From Vanilla planifolia (Eukaryota; Streptophyta; Magnoliopsida; Asparagales; Orchidaceae), in the NCBI GenBank assembly GCA_023846275.1, contig CM043875.1, positions 7,700,626 through 7,764,625 on the forward strand: DNA of 64,000 bases. The letters run 5' to 3'. Below, piece by piece: positions 28,201-41,432 of this stretch (position 1 is the first letter of the stretch; each line of letters starts with the position of its first letter). The translations under genes were made by a program, and so were the position numbers. Below the pieces are notes generated by a model. That model saw only the letters and a list, made by a program, of their open reading frames with translations. It had not been told where the DNA came from and ran no database searches.

Positions 28201-31200
28201 CCTATATTTGAGTTTCTAATATGCTTTATGACAAGAATAAGGACACTCAACTCGATGAAGCTTTATTGTATTATGCAAGCTTCCAATCCAGTACACCTAA
28301 GACCTCAGCAATTTTCATATGTTGGTTTGGATCTTTGCAATCAATTTGGTATTATTATTTCACATGATGGCAACGATAAGCCCAAGAGATTAACTAATAG
28401 CATGTCTAAGTTAAAGGACCCTGTCCTCATTTTGAAGTTAGATGATCAGTTTTTGTACTTCCAGCAATAAGCATATCTTCAAAGACAATTCCTAAGATTC
28501 ATTCAATTAAGCCAGGCAACACGTAGCTCAATAGTTCAAGGTAACACAAATCAGGCCCTGCTGTTGTCATCGTTGTTTAGAATTGCCCATTCGTGCTCGT
28601 ATCTTCTCTGCAAACCCAATTCTAATCAAATTCAAGAATCATGCTAGTACGTCATCTGCAAAGTACATGCTCTTCACAATCAGTCTCCACAGAAAGCTTG
28701 GACAGCCCCTTATGTTCAAATATTGTACAATATGTCAAACAATTTCGTTCGATACGTCATCAATTCTAGTTATAACTTTGTTGTACAGTATGTTGCTACT
28801 TACCTTATTGTTTGATGTTGTCGTTTCATGCCTTTTATTATTCATATTTGGACATTATCGTACTATCCTCCAAATACTACATCAAACGTAGGCTTTGTGG
28901 TTTCCTGTAGTGTTCATACTTAGACATCATCGTACAATAATGTCTCTCAGATATATATCAGATAAGCACGCTCAGTGAACACATGGTTAGCGTGATAATA
29001 ATTTCACTCTAGAGCATCCCTCCAGGTCAAACAAATACGACAGAGAATTCAGCTGATGGTTCATCTCCAGGTAGCGTATTGGACAGGAACGATTCGTGTA
29101 AGATGTTACTATTCATATTCGAACATCTTCGTGCTATGACGAAGCATTCCATTAATGTATCACAAATGTCTTTATTGTTCATACTAGAATATCTTCATAC
29201 TACAACGATGCCTCTCAGATATGTATTGAATAAGTACGTTTAGTGAACACATAGTCAACGTGATCGGAATGTCTCTCCAATGCATCACTCCCGATCAGGT
29301 AAGGACAACAGATTGATGGTTCATCGAATAGCTATGATACTCTCCAACTAGTGCATTAGACAAGAATGTTTTATGTAAACTATTATTGTTAATATTTCGA
29401 CATCTCATGCCATGATGATGTCTCTTATTTCTGTGTTGAACAAGTACGATCAATGAACACACGGTCACGGGATCATATTGTTGTTCCAATGCATTCCTCC
29501 ATATTGGACAAATACGTCAGATAACATAGGTTAACAGCTCACCTGCTAGCTGTTTTAAATCAAATCAAATCACCTCAATTGCAAGATATATCCTGCTGAA
29601 TTTAGATAATACAAATTAGCAAATGTATCACTCAAAGCACGTTATAATATTGTGCATGGAGCAAACTTTTTTTTTAACATTGAATAAACCTAAATCAATT
29701 GAAAGCAAATTCTCATTCTACTTTTCATACATAAAGAATATTCACCAGCAAACAAGCAAGGACAATAAGAAGAAACTACCTTCACCCAAAGTGGTTGAGG
29801 TTTCAATGATAATGTGAGTCAGCTATGGATTTCATCTAGAGAATCGCTTTTTGTCGATACAATCCGCTCCTATACCAAATGTAAGGAAAGCCTTCCCACA
29901 AGAGGAGTGAATTATAAATTATTAAAAAATGAGAACAAGCTTTAGCACAATTGAGTGATCATGTTATTGAAGTTAACTAAACTAAGTATTCTTTTTAGAA
30001 AACACTTATTAAACTTTGAAAGATGTATGTAATTATGATAAATAAAGAATACAAAAGTTTTTAAATGATTTGGTAAACACACACACCTACGTTTACCCTC
30101 AATCACAAAATACCAGGTTTATTATAATCAATCACCTTCTCTCTAAAGATGGATAAGCAAAATATCCTTGCATAAAAGATCCACAAGGATAAAAAAGCAA
30201 CCTAAAAAAACTATACAAAAAGTGGCTTACAACAATGATAATTCGACAACAAATATAAGAAATAAAGGGAAGATAAACATAGCTTTTCGACAATATATCT
30301 TGCATAATAAAAGCCCATAACTAGTGCAAATCTCTAGTGGCACAATAATTAGAATATGTAATAATGTTATCAATTGAAAGTTGAAACAAAAATGGAAGAT
30401 TTGAAAGCACAATAGCCTCAATAAGTAATTCCAACAACTCTGAAATAATATAGCTTTTTCAACCTAGCAAGAATGATGAAAATGAGCTCTTAGATTGGAT
30501 ATTTTTGCATTAAGTTCTCTCAAGATTTAATCCTCTATTTATGGACAAAAGATACTTAAAAGATCGAATACGACAATACAAACAGCTAAACAATACTATA
30601 ATTCATTTCTTGAAAAGGTTAAACTAACTGGTACATGCTTTTGAAATTGATCATGATATATGATCAATTGGATCGTATTATATGATAACATGAAAATGTA
30701 TTGTTCAAATTGTAAGATGAATTCTTCTAAACCTTACAAAATTCTTAGTTTTAGTTTTAACAACAATAAATTCATATGTATGGCTTCATCGTACTATATG
30801 ATCAATTGGATCATATTGTATAATTACATGAAAATGTACTGCTTAAACTGTAAGATGAGTTTTTCTGTACCATATGAAATTCTTAGTTTTAGTTCTAACA
30901 ATAATAAGTTTATATGTATGGTTTGATTGTATTAATGATCAATTGGATCATATTGTATGATAACAAGAAAATGTGCCGTTCAAATTGTATGATGAATTCT
31001 TCTGTACCATACAAAATTCTTAGTTCTAGTTTTAACAATAATAAATTCATTTGTGTGGGTTGATTGTACCATATCATAGAATAATATCATATTGTATGAA
31101 ATGCTTAGGTTTCCTTCAGCCTAAGACCTGAACGTACTGTATGATGATAATTATCATATCCTGCGAAGTTCTCGAGTTTTTATTTCACTCATTTTGTAAC

Positions 31201-34200
31201 GTAATTATTGATAATACTATATGATAACATCTTAGTATTATACGAAATTGTTAGCTCTTATATTTTCTCATTATTTTAAAACCAAATAATATCATACTAT
31301 ACAACTATAAATATTAGATCGTATGAATACTTTTTACTATAACTTAGACAATTTTCTCACTTTTATCAAAAGTGAATTGCTACCACAAACCAATCGTACT
31401 TATGGATATAAAATATTGTATTGTATAATATAATAGAACTTTTATGAATATACTTAATTGAACTACTCTATTTTTCTTTGTACAAGTTTTAATACCGATT
31501 ATATTGTATGATATATGTATCGTATTACACAATAAGTGTCTTAAACATATTTGAAAGTTCATATTCTTTTTCACTCACCTATATGATTAAGTTTTAATTG
31601 ATGAAAATTGACTCTCAAGATCTAAAAAGATTTCACAAATTAATTGAAACTATAAAAGAACACAAAAATAGTTTGTTAAAAAAAAACATGAATTTAGTTT
31701 GAATAAGAATGAAAGCCTAAGTATCACAAGTAAAAATTAAATAATTCTTAACATTATAAACATGCTAAAATGCAAATAAAGAGTATTTATAAGGTTGCCA
31801 CATTATCAAGAGCAAGCTCCTTTATGGATTAAACAATTGTATGAAATATATTCTTGATGAACTTTCAAAATGATACACAATGCCATCACATTTTAAATAA
31901 TTATCCTTTTATAATCTTCTTGAGACAATCTCAAACAATAGATTAGAATAACCATATGGTTTTGATATCAAAATCTCATATAAGGTCATAAAGTTAATAT
32001 GGTTCTCTACTTATATAACAAAGGTTAAAATTATTGAAAAGCTTTTCTTCCATGGCTGTTTATGGTGACAATGATTTCAAGCTTTCAAACAAGTTCAACG
32101 ATTGAAGTTCATAAACTTGTAACTTCATCTACTTTAGTATTATTGCCATAGAATATCAAACATTAACAACATTTCATCTTGCAATGTATTTCATAACAAT
32201 GCTATTGGAAGGACAATTGTCAGGGTGTGGAGGAGCAATATGGACCTTGCCATGCGGGTCAGATTAATTCACATGCTTCCATTACGACACCTAAAAATGG
32301 TTTCCCTTTCCACTTCATCCACAAGTCAGATGTCATGGAACAAGTTAGCCATACAAAACCTTCTTTATTTGGGAGTCATACCCAACTTTATTATCAACAA
32401 AAAATGTCTTCATTTCACTGAGCAAAAAAGAACCCAAAGCATACTGATAGTTGGAAGTATACCATTTCTTCAAATCTAATTGATAACCTATGGTTCCTCA
32501 ACTTTATTGAAAACCGGACTTATAAATGTTAGGTTTATCTCATGCAAGGTAAATTCAATGTAAGTTCTATTTGTCATCTATTCCACAAACATACCAATAT
32601 CTTTCATTTACTAGTCCAAAAATCTTTGCACCGACAAATGGAAAGTACTTTTCCAACTAATTTAATCACTATCTTTTGGACCATTGTATTCTACATCAAA
32701 GCACTTGTGCTTATACCCCTCTCAATGAAACAATATAGTCAAACGTGGAAATTTCTCAATAGCTGGGTGATGTATAAAATACAACTTGTCTTACCTACTG
32801 ATTTCCTCCTAGTTCTTAAGCATCGCACCATGCATAATTTCATAATTCTTTCCCACGAGTTTTTCATTTAAATTTCCTTTTTCCAAAAGTCGACTTCCTT
32901 GTCTTTGTCAATAATAACAATAATTCGCACAAAAAATAGAACCAAAGCCACCAATTGCATCTTTCTTCAGTAACCATCCACTCAAACAAGCTATAAATAA
33001 TATTTTCCTTCTCAAGGGAAACTCGAGGAATGAGAGTTTAATCAATGTTCTTAGAGAGGATTAGTGATAGCTAAGCAAATCAATCATCACCCTCTCTATC
33101 TTTGTGGGTAATGCATGTGGGCATCCAACCATTGATAAAAGAAAAAGAGAAATGGAAAACAAAAGTATACTCTTCACAAAACAAGAACAATAAGATCGCC
33201 CCTTTCATTTTGTAACCTAAGAATCTAGTTGTCTATGAGTTGCCCAAAACTAATACATCAAAGAGCTCCAAATTAGATAACTAACAGTTTTGACATCAAT
33301 CAAATAAAATCAAGGGACTGGAGCTATAGAAGAAAGAGTATTCTAGCCATTGGCCAATGATAACGATGAGTATGGTAATGCCCAGAAAGTTTTCACGTAT
33401 GCATTTACACACAAGTTGTAGTCATTTATGAAAGTCATAGATTCTCAAGGCATACACAAATTCTATAGAGTAGAAATCATCAAGAACATCAAGGAATCAA
33501 ATGGAGGATATCAAAACCAGGGGTGTTGTAAAAAGCCTATTGTTGACCTGTAGTATTGTATAAGAAATCAAAGCATGCCATCCAGAAGCATCTTGTACAC
33601 TGGTGATATTCTGGAAGAATTCAGTGAAGCATGCCAGGAAAGAGTGTGCATCACTTAGACAAGTGGATGCACAACATGGTACTTTGTCAATTAAATCTTT
33701 GTTAAAAGAAAAGAAAGTGAAAAGATACCAATTCTCATAGAATACATTAATGGTATAGTATTACCGGAATTGATATTCAAGAGCTTGTTGACAAAACGTT
33801 ACTTTGATCAATTTCAAAGGCAAGGACCTCGCAAAGTTCAATACCTCATGGGGAAAGACATCACTAGAGGTCAATGAGGCATTATCAAAGGAGAGAGCAT
33901 CTTTGATCTCATAAAGGAAACCAACTAGTTTTCCATTTAATTGAAAACAGAAGCATAAAATTAGTAATGATCCTCTGGTAAAGAGTGCAATGTATTAGCA
34001 CCTGGTTGGAAAACTTGCATAGTTGTCGTTTACTAAATTATGAATCACTTTAAGTATCAGCATGTTGAACAAGTTTATGCATGCTTCAATAAAGAGACAC
34101 CTTGTGGCCTTAAACCAATGTCTTAATTATTGAAAAAGAACTTAGAGGCAAAGAGCTATTATCTCAGTAAACTAAACAAAGGAATCTAGTAGGATAGTTA

Positions 34201-37200
34201 GTCTACCAATGTGTTTTGTGTTAGTAAAAGGAAATTTGTCATTTGGAAAAACAAGAAATAATCAATAATTTGGAGTTAATTGCTCAAATATTTTGCAAAC
34301 AAAATTGGAAAGAAAAACCTCCTAAAGATCCAAAATAGTTTATTGTAAGATTCTATGACATTATTTGGGGATAGCTAGTCATCAGCACTATTTATAATCC
34401 AACACAACATGATAGATGTAAAGTAAATGGAATCACAAGAGGGTGAATCATGCTTTTAAGAATTTCATCACATAAAAGGAAATTATGAGAAAATAAATAA
34501 ATAGCAACAATGACAAACATATTATGCATGAACAAAGGCAACACACAAGTTATTTTTAACAGGTTTGGTCAAAAGATCAGCCCACATTCATCTTCAACCA
34601 ATAGATTGGGATTCCTTCGCTCGAAGTCCTTTGCAAACGTAAAAGGATGAAACCTCATACACCTCGACTCAAAAGAGCCTACATAATCATTAACTTAAAA
34701 CGGCTTACAAAAAGCATTAGACAAAAAAATCCTACAAACACTGCAAGTGAGCCAAAACTGAATTCAATGAAGTCCTTCACAAATGCCTAAAGATGGGTAC
34801 AATAACAAGCTTCGACAAGACCTATAATATGCTCAAATAAAACAAACAACTTCCTCGTCCCACAAGAGATCAAGTAATTCTAGAAGAGGATAATCGAATT
34901 AATGTAAATAAATGCATGTCAAAAGTTAACTGCTTCACAGAATGATGCACGTTAAAACCAACGACAGATCTTGCTAGACTCAACAAAATCAATGGATTTG
35001 ATAATATGGCTAGGATATGCTTTTTGTCTTTTTGAACTTGCAAAAGTTTCTCTCAAATCCTCTAATTTCTCTTTGCCTATTGCAATATAAATTTCAACTC
35101 TTATAAACTTAAATTAAAGCCTATTGCAATATAAATTTCAACTATTATAAACTTAAATTAAAGCCTATTGCAATATAAATTTCAACTATTATAAACTTAA
35201 ATTAAAGAATTTTTTAATCCTTTTTTCCATTGGAAATTTCCAATTTTGTGAAAATATGGTTGTTGTTCTTCAAAATCTAACCATTTGCAGTTTCCACATA
35301 CTAATCAAATTGTCCAATCACAATATCGAAATATTTTATCAGTTCAAGGCCAATGATAAGATCAATGGTTCTATTCCTACAAACGAACCATCTGATCAAT
35401 AGGATCAAAACGTCAAAAGTTTAGACTCCATGTGCACATCTTTATTTTAATTGTGCACATATGATATTAGATTGTCCTCACAAGGATATTAGATGAACTA
35501 TTGGACTTCCCATAGGACCATCCAATAAATGATCAAACCAAAATTCAAGTAAAGATCTTAAAACTTAGATTTTTACACATATGTAAATGGATTTATTTTA
35601 AATTTCAAATTATATAAAATTATGATTTAATATGATTAATACATTGCATTATAGGTATAAAACCTGTAATCTCTTTGGACAGCTTAAGCAATATTTAAAA
35701 AAGTGACAATACTTTTGTAAATCAATACTATAAAATTATCAATATATGAAATATTGCACATAATTTGAAAGTATTTATCCTTATCTTTAGCAATGTTGGT
35801 ATTGATTATGTAATCAAATTAAAAAAGTTAATTTAAAAAGGTTTGTGTGTCAATATGAAAGTATAGTTTTTAGAAAGCATGTGACGATTACAAAAAAATT
35901 CTTAAAAGAGATGAGCTTTAGTTTAAAGAACACAAACATCCCTAATTGTGTGCCTCAAACAAAGATAATTACACACCAAGCAATCTTTAAATTGATACCT
36001 AAAATGCTTGTTAGTTATGCTTGAACTTTTGACATACTAAACCCATTCTTGGTACACTTTATCTATCTTCTACATTCATAACTTGTCTTGGCTACGTATA
36101 GTAAACCTAGCAGCAGAAAATAAGCCATCACTAACACTATTCTTATGTATACTATCATCAAACATGCTAAGTAGGTCATGGAGCTCAAAATAGTTAGAAT
36201 TTAATCAAGCATAAGATCAAGAAGATTATTTGTTTGTCTTAGATATCAACATGCCATGACATCATTACTAAAGCTATGTTGAAATCAAGATTTAATGCCA
36301 TAACTTGTCGATATGTAAGACAAACAAATTGAGATATCTTTATATCCTTTTATTGTATAATATATCCTTTACATCGTTTCTATGGGATATCCTTCATATC
36401 TTGTTTCCATGGGAATATCCTTCATATCTTTTCTTTTTATTTTCATTAATGTTTCCTAGTATTACTAGTTTCCTAATTGTATATTTATTCTAATTAGGAT
36501 ACTTCTTGTAGTTAGCCTTTTTAACTTTGGTAACTTCTTCATATTTTATTGATTTAATGAAGTAAAATGAACAACAATTATTCTAGCCATTCAATCGTTT
36601 CAATAAACATATATATAAAGGTCTCCAAGTTAATAACCATTAAAATTTATAAGGGCTAAAACTTTCTCAATAATTTCCAAGGATTCCATCACCTGAGAAT
36701 TCAGCTTATCCTAGCCATTCGTTATGATGCACCATGCTTAGTATGTATTGACCATTTAGCATACTACCAACTTGCCTACAAATGTGTACTTCCTAATTCT
36801 TCCTTCTACAATATTTGTGAAATAAAGACAGTTCAAATAAATAAATGCAAGTTAAAACCATACTATATCAATGGCATAAAAATAACAAAAAAAAATTCTA
36901 GCTGACCAAAGGTCTAATTCCAGTTCGATCATTCCACAATCCTTCTATGCACTTCAACCAATGTTGCTTACTGTACTTGCTTTGAAACACCTCTTTGCTG
37001 GAACATTTAACAGTCATCAGTGCTACAATTGTTGTATATGTATTAATTCTCATATATGCCCAGACAAATCCTAAATAAATTTTGTTTTAAAAGAAATCTA
37101 GTAATTTTAGGGTCATAGGTTTTAACCAGTGGCAAAAACAAAATAAGGTGCTTGTTAAATTGTGGCATTTATCATGGCGGATTGTTACTTGCACTATAAA

Positions 37201-40200
37201 CTCTGTAGTGATGGGAATAAGTATGCTGCAAGTATTCATCTAACGAATCTTGTTTGCTGCAGTGATCTAGTAGAAGTTTGATTATCAACTCAAAACTGGG
37301 CTTACAACACAAACATCTCTGAGAAATTAAGTCAACTTGATGTCTTAGTAAAATGCAAATCTTGGATAAATATTCGTTTCACTAACTTGATAACATAAAT
37401 ATGTTTCCATCAGAAAAATTCTTTACTGATGATGCCTCCAACTTCAGTCAGTTACTGCCTCTATTGTTAACAAAATTAACATGTAAAAATACATTACAGT
37501 TTACGTACTAAGAAGCAGCATTATGCAAAACAAGAAAATGAAACAAATAAATGGTAGGATTAGTTCTGTCATGTTTACATAATTGAACAAATATTTCCTT
37601 CATGTTTCAAAAATAGTCATATAGATTCACAAGTTCTAATAATACTGTAACTAGATTCCAAACTCAATTTTTTTCCAAAATTACCTTTTTATAGGGACAT
37701 GCATAATTATAAAAACTACAGGATCTACACGACCATTGTTAAAGAATAGGTGTAGTGGAAAATAAATCATAGATTAAGTTATAATATTGACAAATATTAT
37801 GAACTTGTTTTATTATTTTTAAAACTCAAGAGACCTAATTACACAATTATGAGAATATAAGAGACTTATCTATAATCTATACTTAATAATACTTAGAAAG
37901 TTTAAAAGATTTACCTTGTGAATTAGTAACGCTACTTTCTCCCATAGCTTTAGAGGAAGAAATACTCAACATGACATGTTCGTTAAATGACTTGGCAGTA
38001 TCAGGCAACCTAAAAGACTCAAATCTTGATGCCTTGGATATCTCATTCACCGCCTAAGAAAAAGGATAAAGAACTACTGAAAGGATTGAAAAAAACAATA
38101 GGAAAAATTATAGAAATAAGCAAACAGATCCTACTTCTCCTTAAAAAACACAAACTATATGACCAAATGCATGGTAGAATTCCTATGACTGCATTAGGTT
38201 GAACTTAAGAAAACCATGTACTTAACTAAGCCAGACTATGGAGGCCGATTATTATGATGTCATTCATTTTAGAAGAAGAATATGCCTTTAATCAATGAAA
38301 AGAACAACCCATTTTAACATAATTGCTTCAATATTGGATCAAGATCATTCATCACAATAATTGGCCTGTACATGGTTTTCTTAAGTTCAACCTAACACAT
38401 TTCCTATAGAGCTTAATGCAATATCAGTAAAAAAGGTTCCAACTTAAGAGTAAAAATGCAAACTGTCCTCAAATTTCTTGACTGAGATTTTTAACTGATA
38501 AGAATTTATTCTACTCAAAACCCCAAACGTCTTAAATGTAATCATAGATTGAGGGGCTAAACAGGTTATTAATCATGACTTCACTATTTTCAGTATGAAA
38601 TTGATCTTTTTCATTAAACTCAAAGTTGATGAATACCTACTTCAACAGCCATCAAGTTTTGTTTGTAGTCAAAAGATACTCAACAAACTTATGAATATGT
38701 CCCGTGCAATTGAAAAAGTTCAAAATAAATGATACATATCTGAACAAAAATTAGACTTGCCTTCAGAAATGGAACTGTTAGATGAGGATGCTGACTTCTA
38801 GCAATGATCTCTAATTCACATGACACAGTTCGCATCTAAAGAAGATTTATAAATGATTAAAGTTAACTTGGTCAAGCCAGAACATTCAAATATTATGATG
38901 ACCATAATGTACCGGCTCCTCCAATAATGGCAAAATTTCTCGAGCAGCTCCAATGTAGGACAGCATTGCAGCAAGCACATCAGGGACATGAGGATTCACA
39001 TCCAAATGACGTAATTGTCTACACAATGAGTCAATAATATAGTCGGCATTTGCTACTACTAAATGCCCTACCTATCATAAGAAAAACATGACATCAGCGT
39101 GATCAAACATTTCCTTTAATAATCTCTATTGATATGAAAAGAATACTCACACTGGAATGGCCAGTACTGGTAGAAAGGACGTGCAAAGAAACATCTGAAG
39201 CATTTCTAATTAAATTGTTCGAGCAAATAAGGTTTTTAAGTAATAAATAAAGCGTTGAGTGCATGAAACCACTGCGTATAAAATCCTCCCCAAGAACTAT
39301 GCTAAAGATGCCTATTCCTTCAATTACCACCTGGTGACTGAAACCAGATCAGTTCAATAACAGTGCAAATTGGAAAAATATTTTATAGCGTACAATAACT
39401 TAAGGAGAGGAGAAATGCATTAATAGAAGTGGTCAAGAAATATTTCCTGATGAAACATTCTAACATCCCTGAAGAAGTACAATGATGTATTTGATTCAGT
39501 GTTGTCCAGCAGACTTGAATTCTGATCCACAGGAAGATCCCACACTTCAGATGATGTATACTCATGCAGAATACTGCCAATGCAATCAATTATCTGTTCT
39601 CGAGCCACTTTTCCTCGAAGCTTCCAAAATGATCTATGTTGGGAAGTATTTGGTTGATCGTTATAACATGAAAATTCCATAGACACTGTCCCACTCTTGT
39701 AGAGTTTTAAAAAATTACTAATTGAATCATCTGATAATCCATATATAATTTCATTTAGCATACAAACTGCAGCACTTGCCTTACGCAGCAGTTGTCCTGA
39801 GTTACCTTGGGAATACCAAGACTGCCAATCTTCTTTGTTAAAAGCTTGCACTCTGAGCTCAGAAATAACCTTCCGAATATGATCCAAAAGATTATCAATA
39901 AAGGCCATCAGCGATATATCACTTCTGTTCCCTAAGGAAAAGGGCACCATAATACAGATTATGGTTAGAAGTCCATCAAAATATGAATCACTATCCCTTT
40001 CGAACATATAAGATGCCCCAATCTTATAAGAACTATGACAACCAAAAAAATTTATTTATTCGAGATAAAACATTCCCAAATTAATTGCACTATAATTTTT
40101 TATTTCATGAAGAAGTGTATACCTGTCATTATTGATAGGGCAGCAAGTCTAAGAAGTCTAGCAAGAGAAAGGTACAATTTCTGACTACCAATGTTTATGA

Positions 40201-41401
40201 ACCAAGGTGGCATGCGAGGAAATTCATAATCATTATGCATATTACTTGAAGAACTCCTCGACTCAGTGACAAGAGGCAAAGCATCACCCCCAGTAGCACG
40301 GTTTGCATCGCTAGAAAGAGAACAGGCCTTCAGATTAGCAATAGACAGTAGGTAACCAACAGATGGTGTCTTTGACAAAATAAGCTGATTGATGGAGCCA
40401 GTGAATTGTGCATTATGACCCAAGGATAGCATCAGATAATCCAAGAAACGAGCCCCCTTCATCTGAGAAATAAACTTAAACCAAAATACTGAGAATGTCT
40501 TTAATGAAAAAGAAGTCATAAGATAAGAAATAAAAGATCCCTTGTAATTGTGCTCTGTTAAAAGTAACAGCGGTCAATTAAAATGATCGCAAACTGCAAA
40601 TGATGTCAATTAGAATAATTTATATAATAGTATCATACTTGGGAACAAGATCTCAAAAAGAACAAAACAGGACATAATGACAACTAAAATGTTAATCTAG
40701 AAGTTAACTAATTGTAGGCATTACTTCATCCTACAACTCCTTACTGCATACACGATTCTAATTGCACACAGCTTGAGAAAATGTGTGTAAAATATGCCAA
40801 ATAATCTGTTCATGAAGATAATAATTAAAAATTAAGGTACCACAACTCAATTGTTTTCCCAGTGAGAGCAGGCTCACAAGATGTAGCAATTTGGTGGTAA
40901 AAAAGACATAAAAAAATGATTAAGCGTAGAATGTGCTCATTAGTTAAAGACACAAGATCATGAACTTGGCAAGAGAAAACAAATAGTTACACATTGTTGT
41001 TAACTGTAACAAGGTCAATCAGAACGTTTCAGCATGATGCCAAAAAGGAAGACGGGTCATTGGAATTCAAATGATAATTATTTTTCAGTTTTGCTGGAAG
41101 CTTGTGGTGCAAATGTGTGGCATGCCTCATGAGATGGATTTATCAATGTTATTTGAAATATTATTGTATTAAGAATATTAACTTAAAAATATTCTTTCAT
41201 TATTTTGTCATAACTACAGAATATTTTTCTCTTTATTACTTCCCTTTCATTCTTTCTCTACTTCGCCTATTTATGAGCTCTCTTTTATAATAATGAAATG
41301 TAACTTTTTTCATTTCTTCTATAAAAGAGATCATAGAAAAGAGATTAACTAATCAACCCTAGTAGAGTTTGAAAGAGAAGACCATTGACACCACTTTATT
41401 G

Positions 41402-41432
<31 letters not shown>

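Larger units (their letters stand above)
21660..32020 (-). mobile_element. Inner Ty1/copia element with long LTRs, inserted in the outer one
   Basis: Two long directly repeated blocks, about 21660-23440 and 29880-32020, share their whole word order: ATACAAAAGGTAGTTTACAACA or a variant, then CTAGTGTAAATCTCTAG, TGTAATGATGTTATCAATT, CTTAGATTGGATATTTT and so on. They are read as the 3' and 5' LTRs of a minus-strand element. Minus-strand coding between 23490 and 25250 gives RNase H and RT-upstream text: STCQFFGYSLISW, then an ANIFTK motif where copia has ADIFTK, and HPKDQILGDVHIGFRTR, the linker just before copia RT. A purine-rich tract (GGGAGAGG on minus, about 23447-23455) adjoins one block. A primer-site-like GCTCCTATACCA (29866-29877) adjoins the other. 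Gag, protease and most of integrase are missing. The wording resembles SIRE/Maximus-type copia, which is a tentative placement. Confidence 0.6.
20930..36600 (+). mobile_element. Outer Ty1/copia retrotransposon, split by later insertions (TTI1 intron 14)
   Basis: Two related LTR-like ends frame this stretch: 20930-21166 and about 36325-36600. Both run GATATCC, then TTTCCTAG, then a TTCTT-rich stretch, then ATGGAGTAAACTGAACA or a variant. After the first end, TGGTCTCATAAC (21167-21178) matches 9 of 12 positions of the usual tRNA-Met primer site TGGTATCAGAGC. A protease-like fragment follows at about 21555-21655 (ETGAFDNMTSSM, where copia usually has DSGA-DHMTS). The internal region resumes beyond the inner element. 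An integrase fragment lies at about 32690-32760 (ILHQSTCAYTP) and an RT/RNase H segment at about 33960-34270 (LVGKLA, KFMHA and VFCVSKRKFVIWKNKK). It is broken by many stops. The assembly of the parts into one element is inference from order, strand and matching ends. Confidence 0.55.

Noticed and set aside
30660-30926. Plus-strand ORF with an internal peptide repeat
   Set aside because: The peptide repeat comes from the 138-bp DNA triplication in an LTR, which happens to be divisible by three. There is no domain and no copy in the other LTR.
35600-36300. Possible additional TTI1 exon in the long intron 14
   Set aside because: Exon 14 and exon 15 join in phase (…TNSQ|D|IKFQLEQL) and the sequence continues as expected for the family, so no further exon is needed.
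39383-39589. Minus-strand ORF overlapping TTI1 exon 10 in another frame
   Set aside because: Exon 10 is well supported in its own frame (ILHEYTSSEVWDLPVDQ). The alternative frame has no family resemblance.
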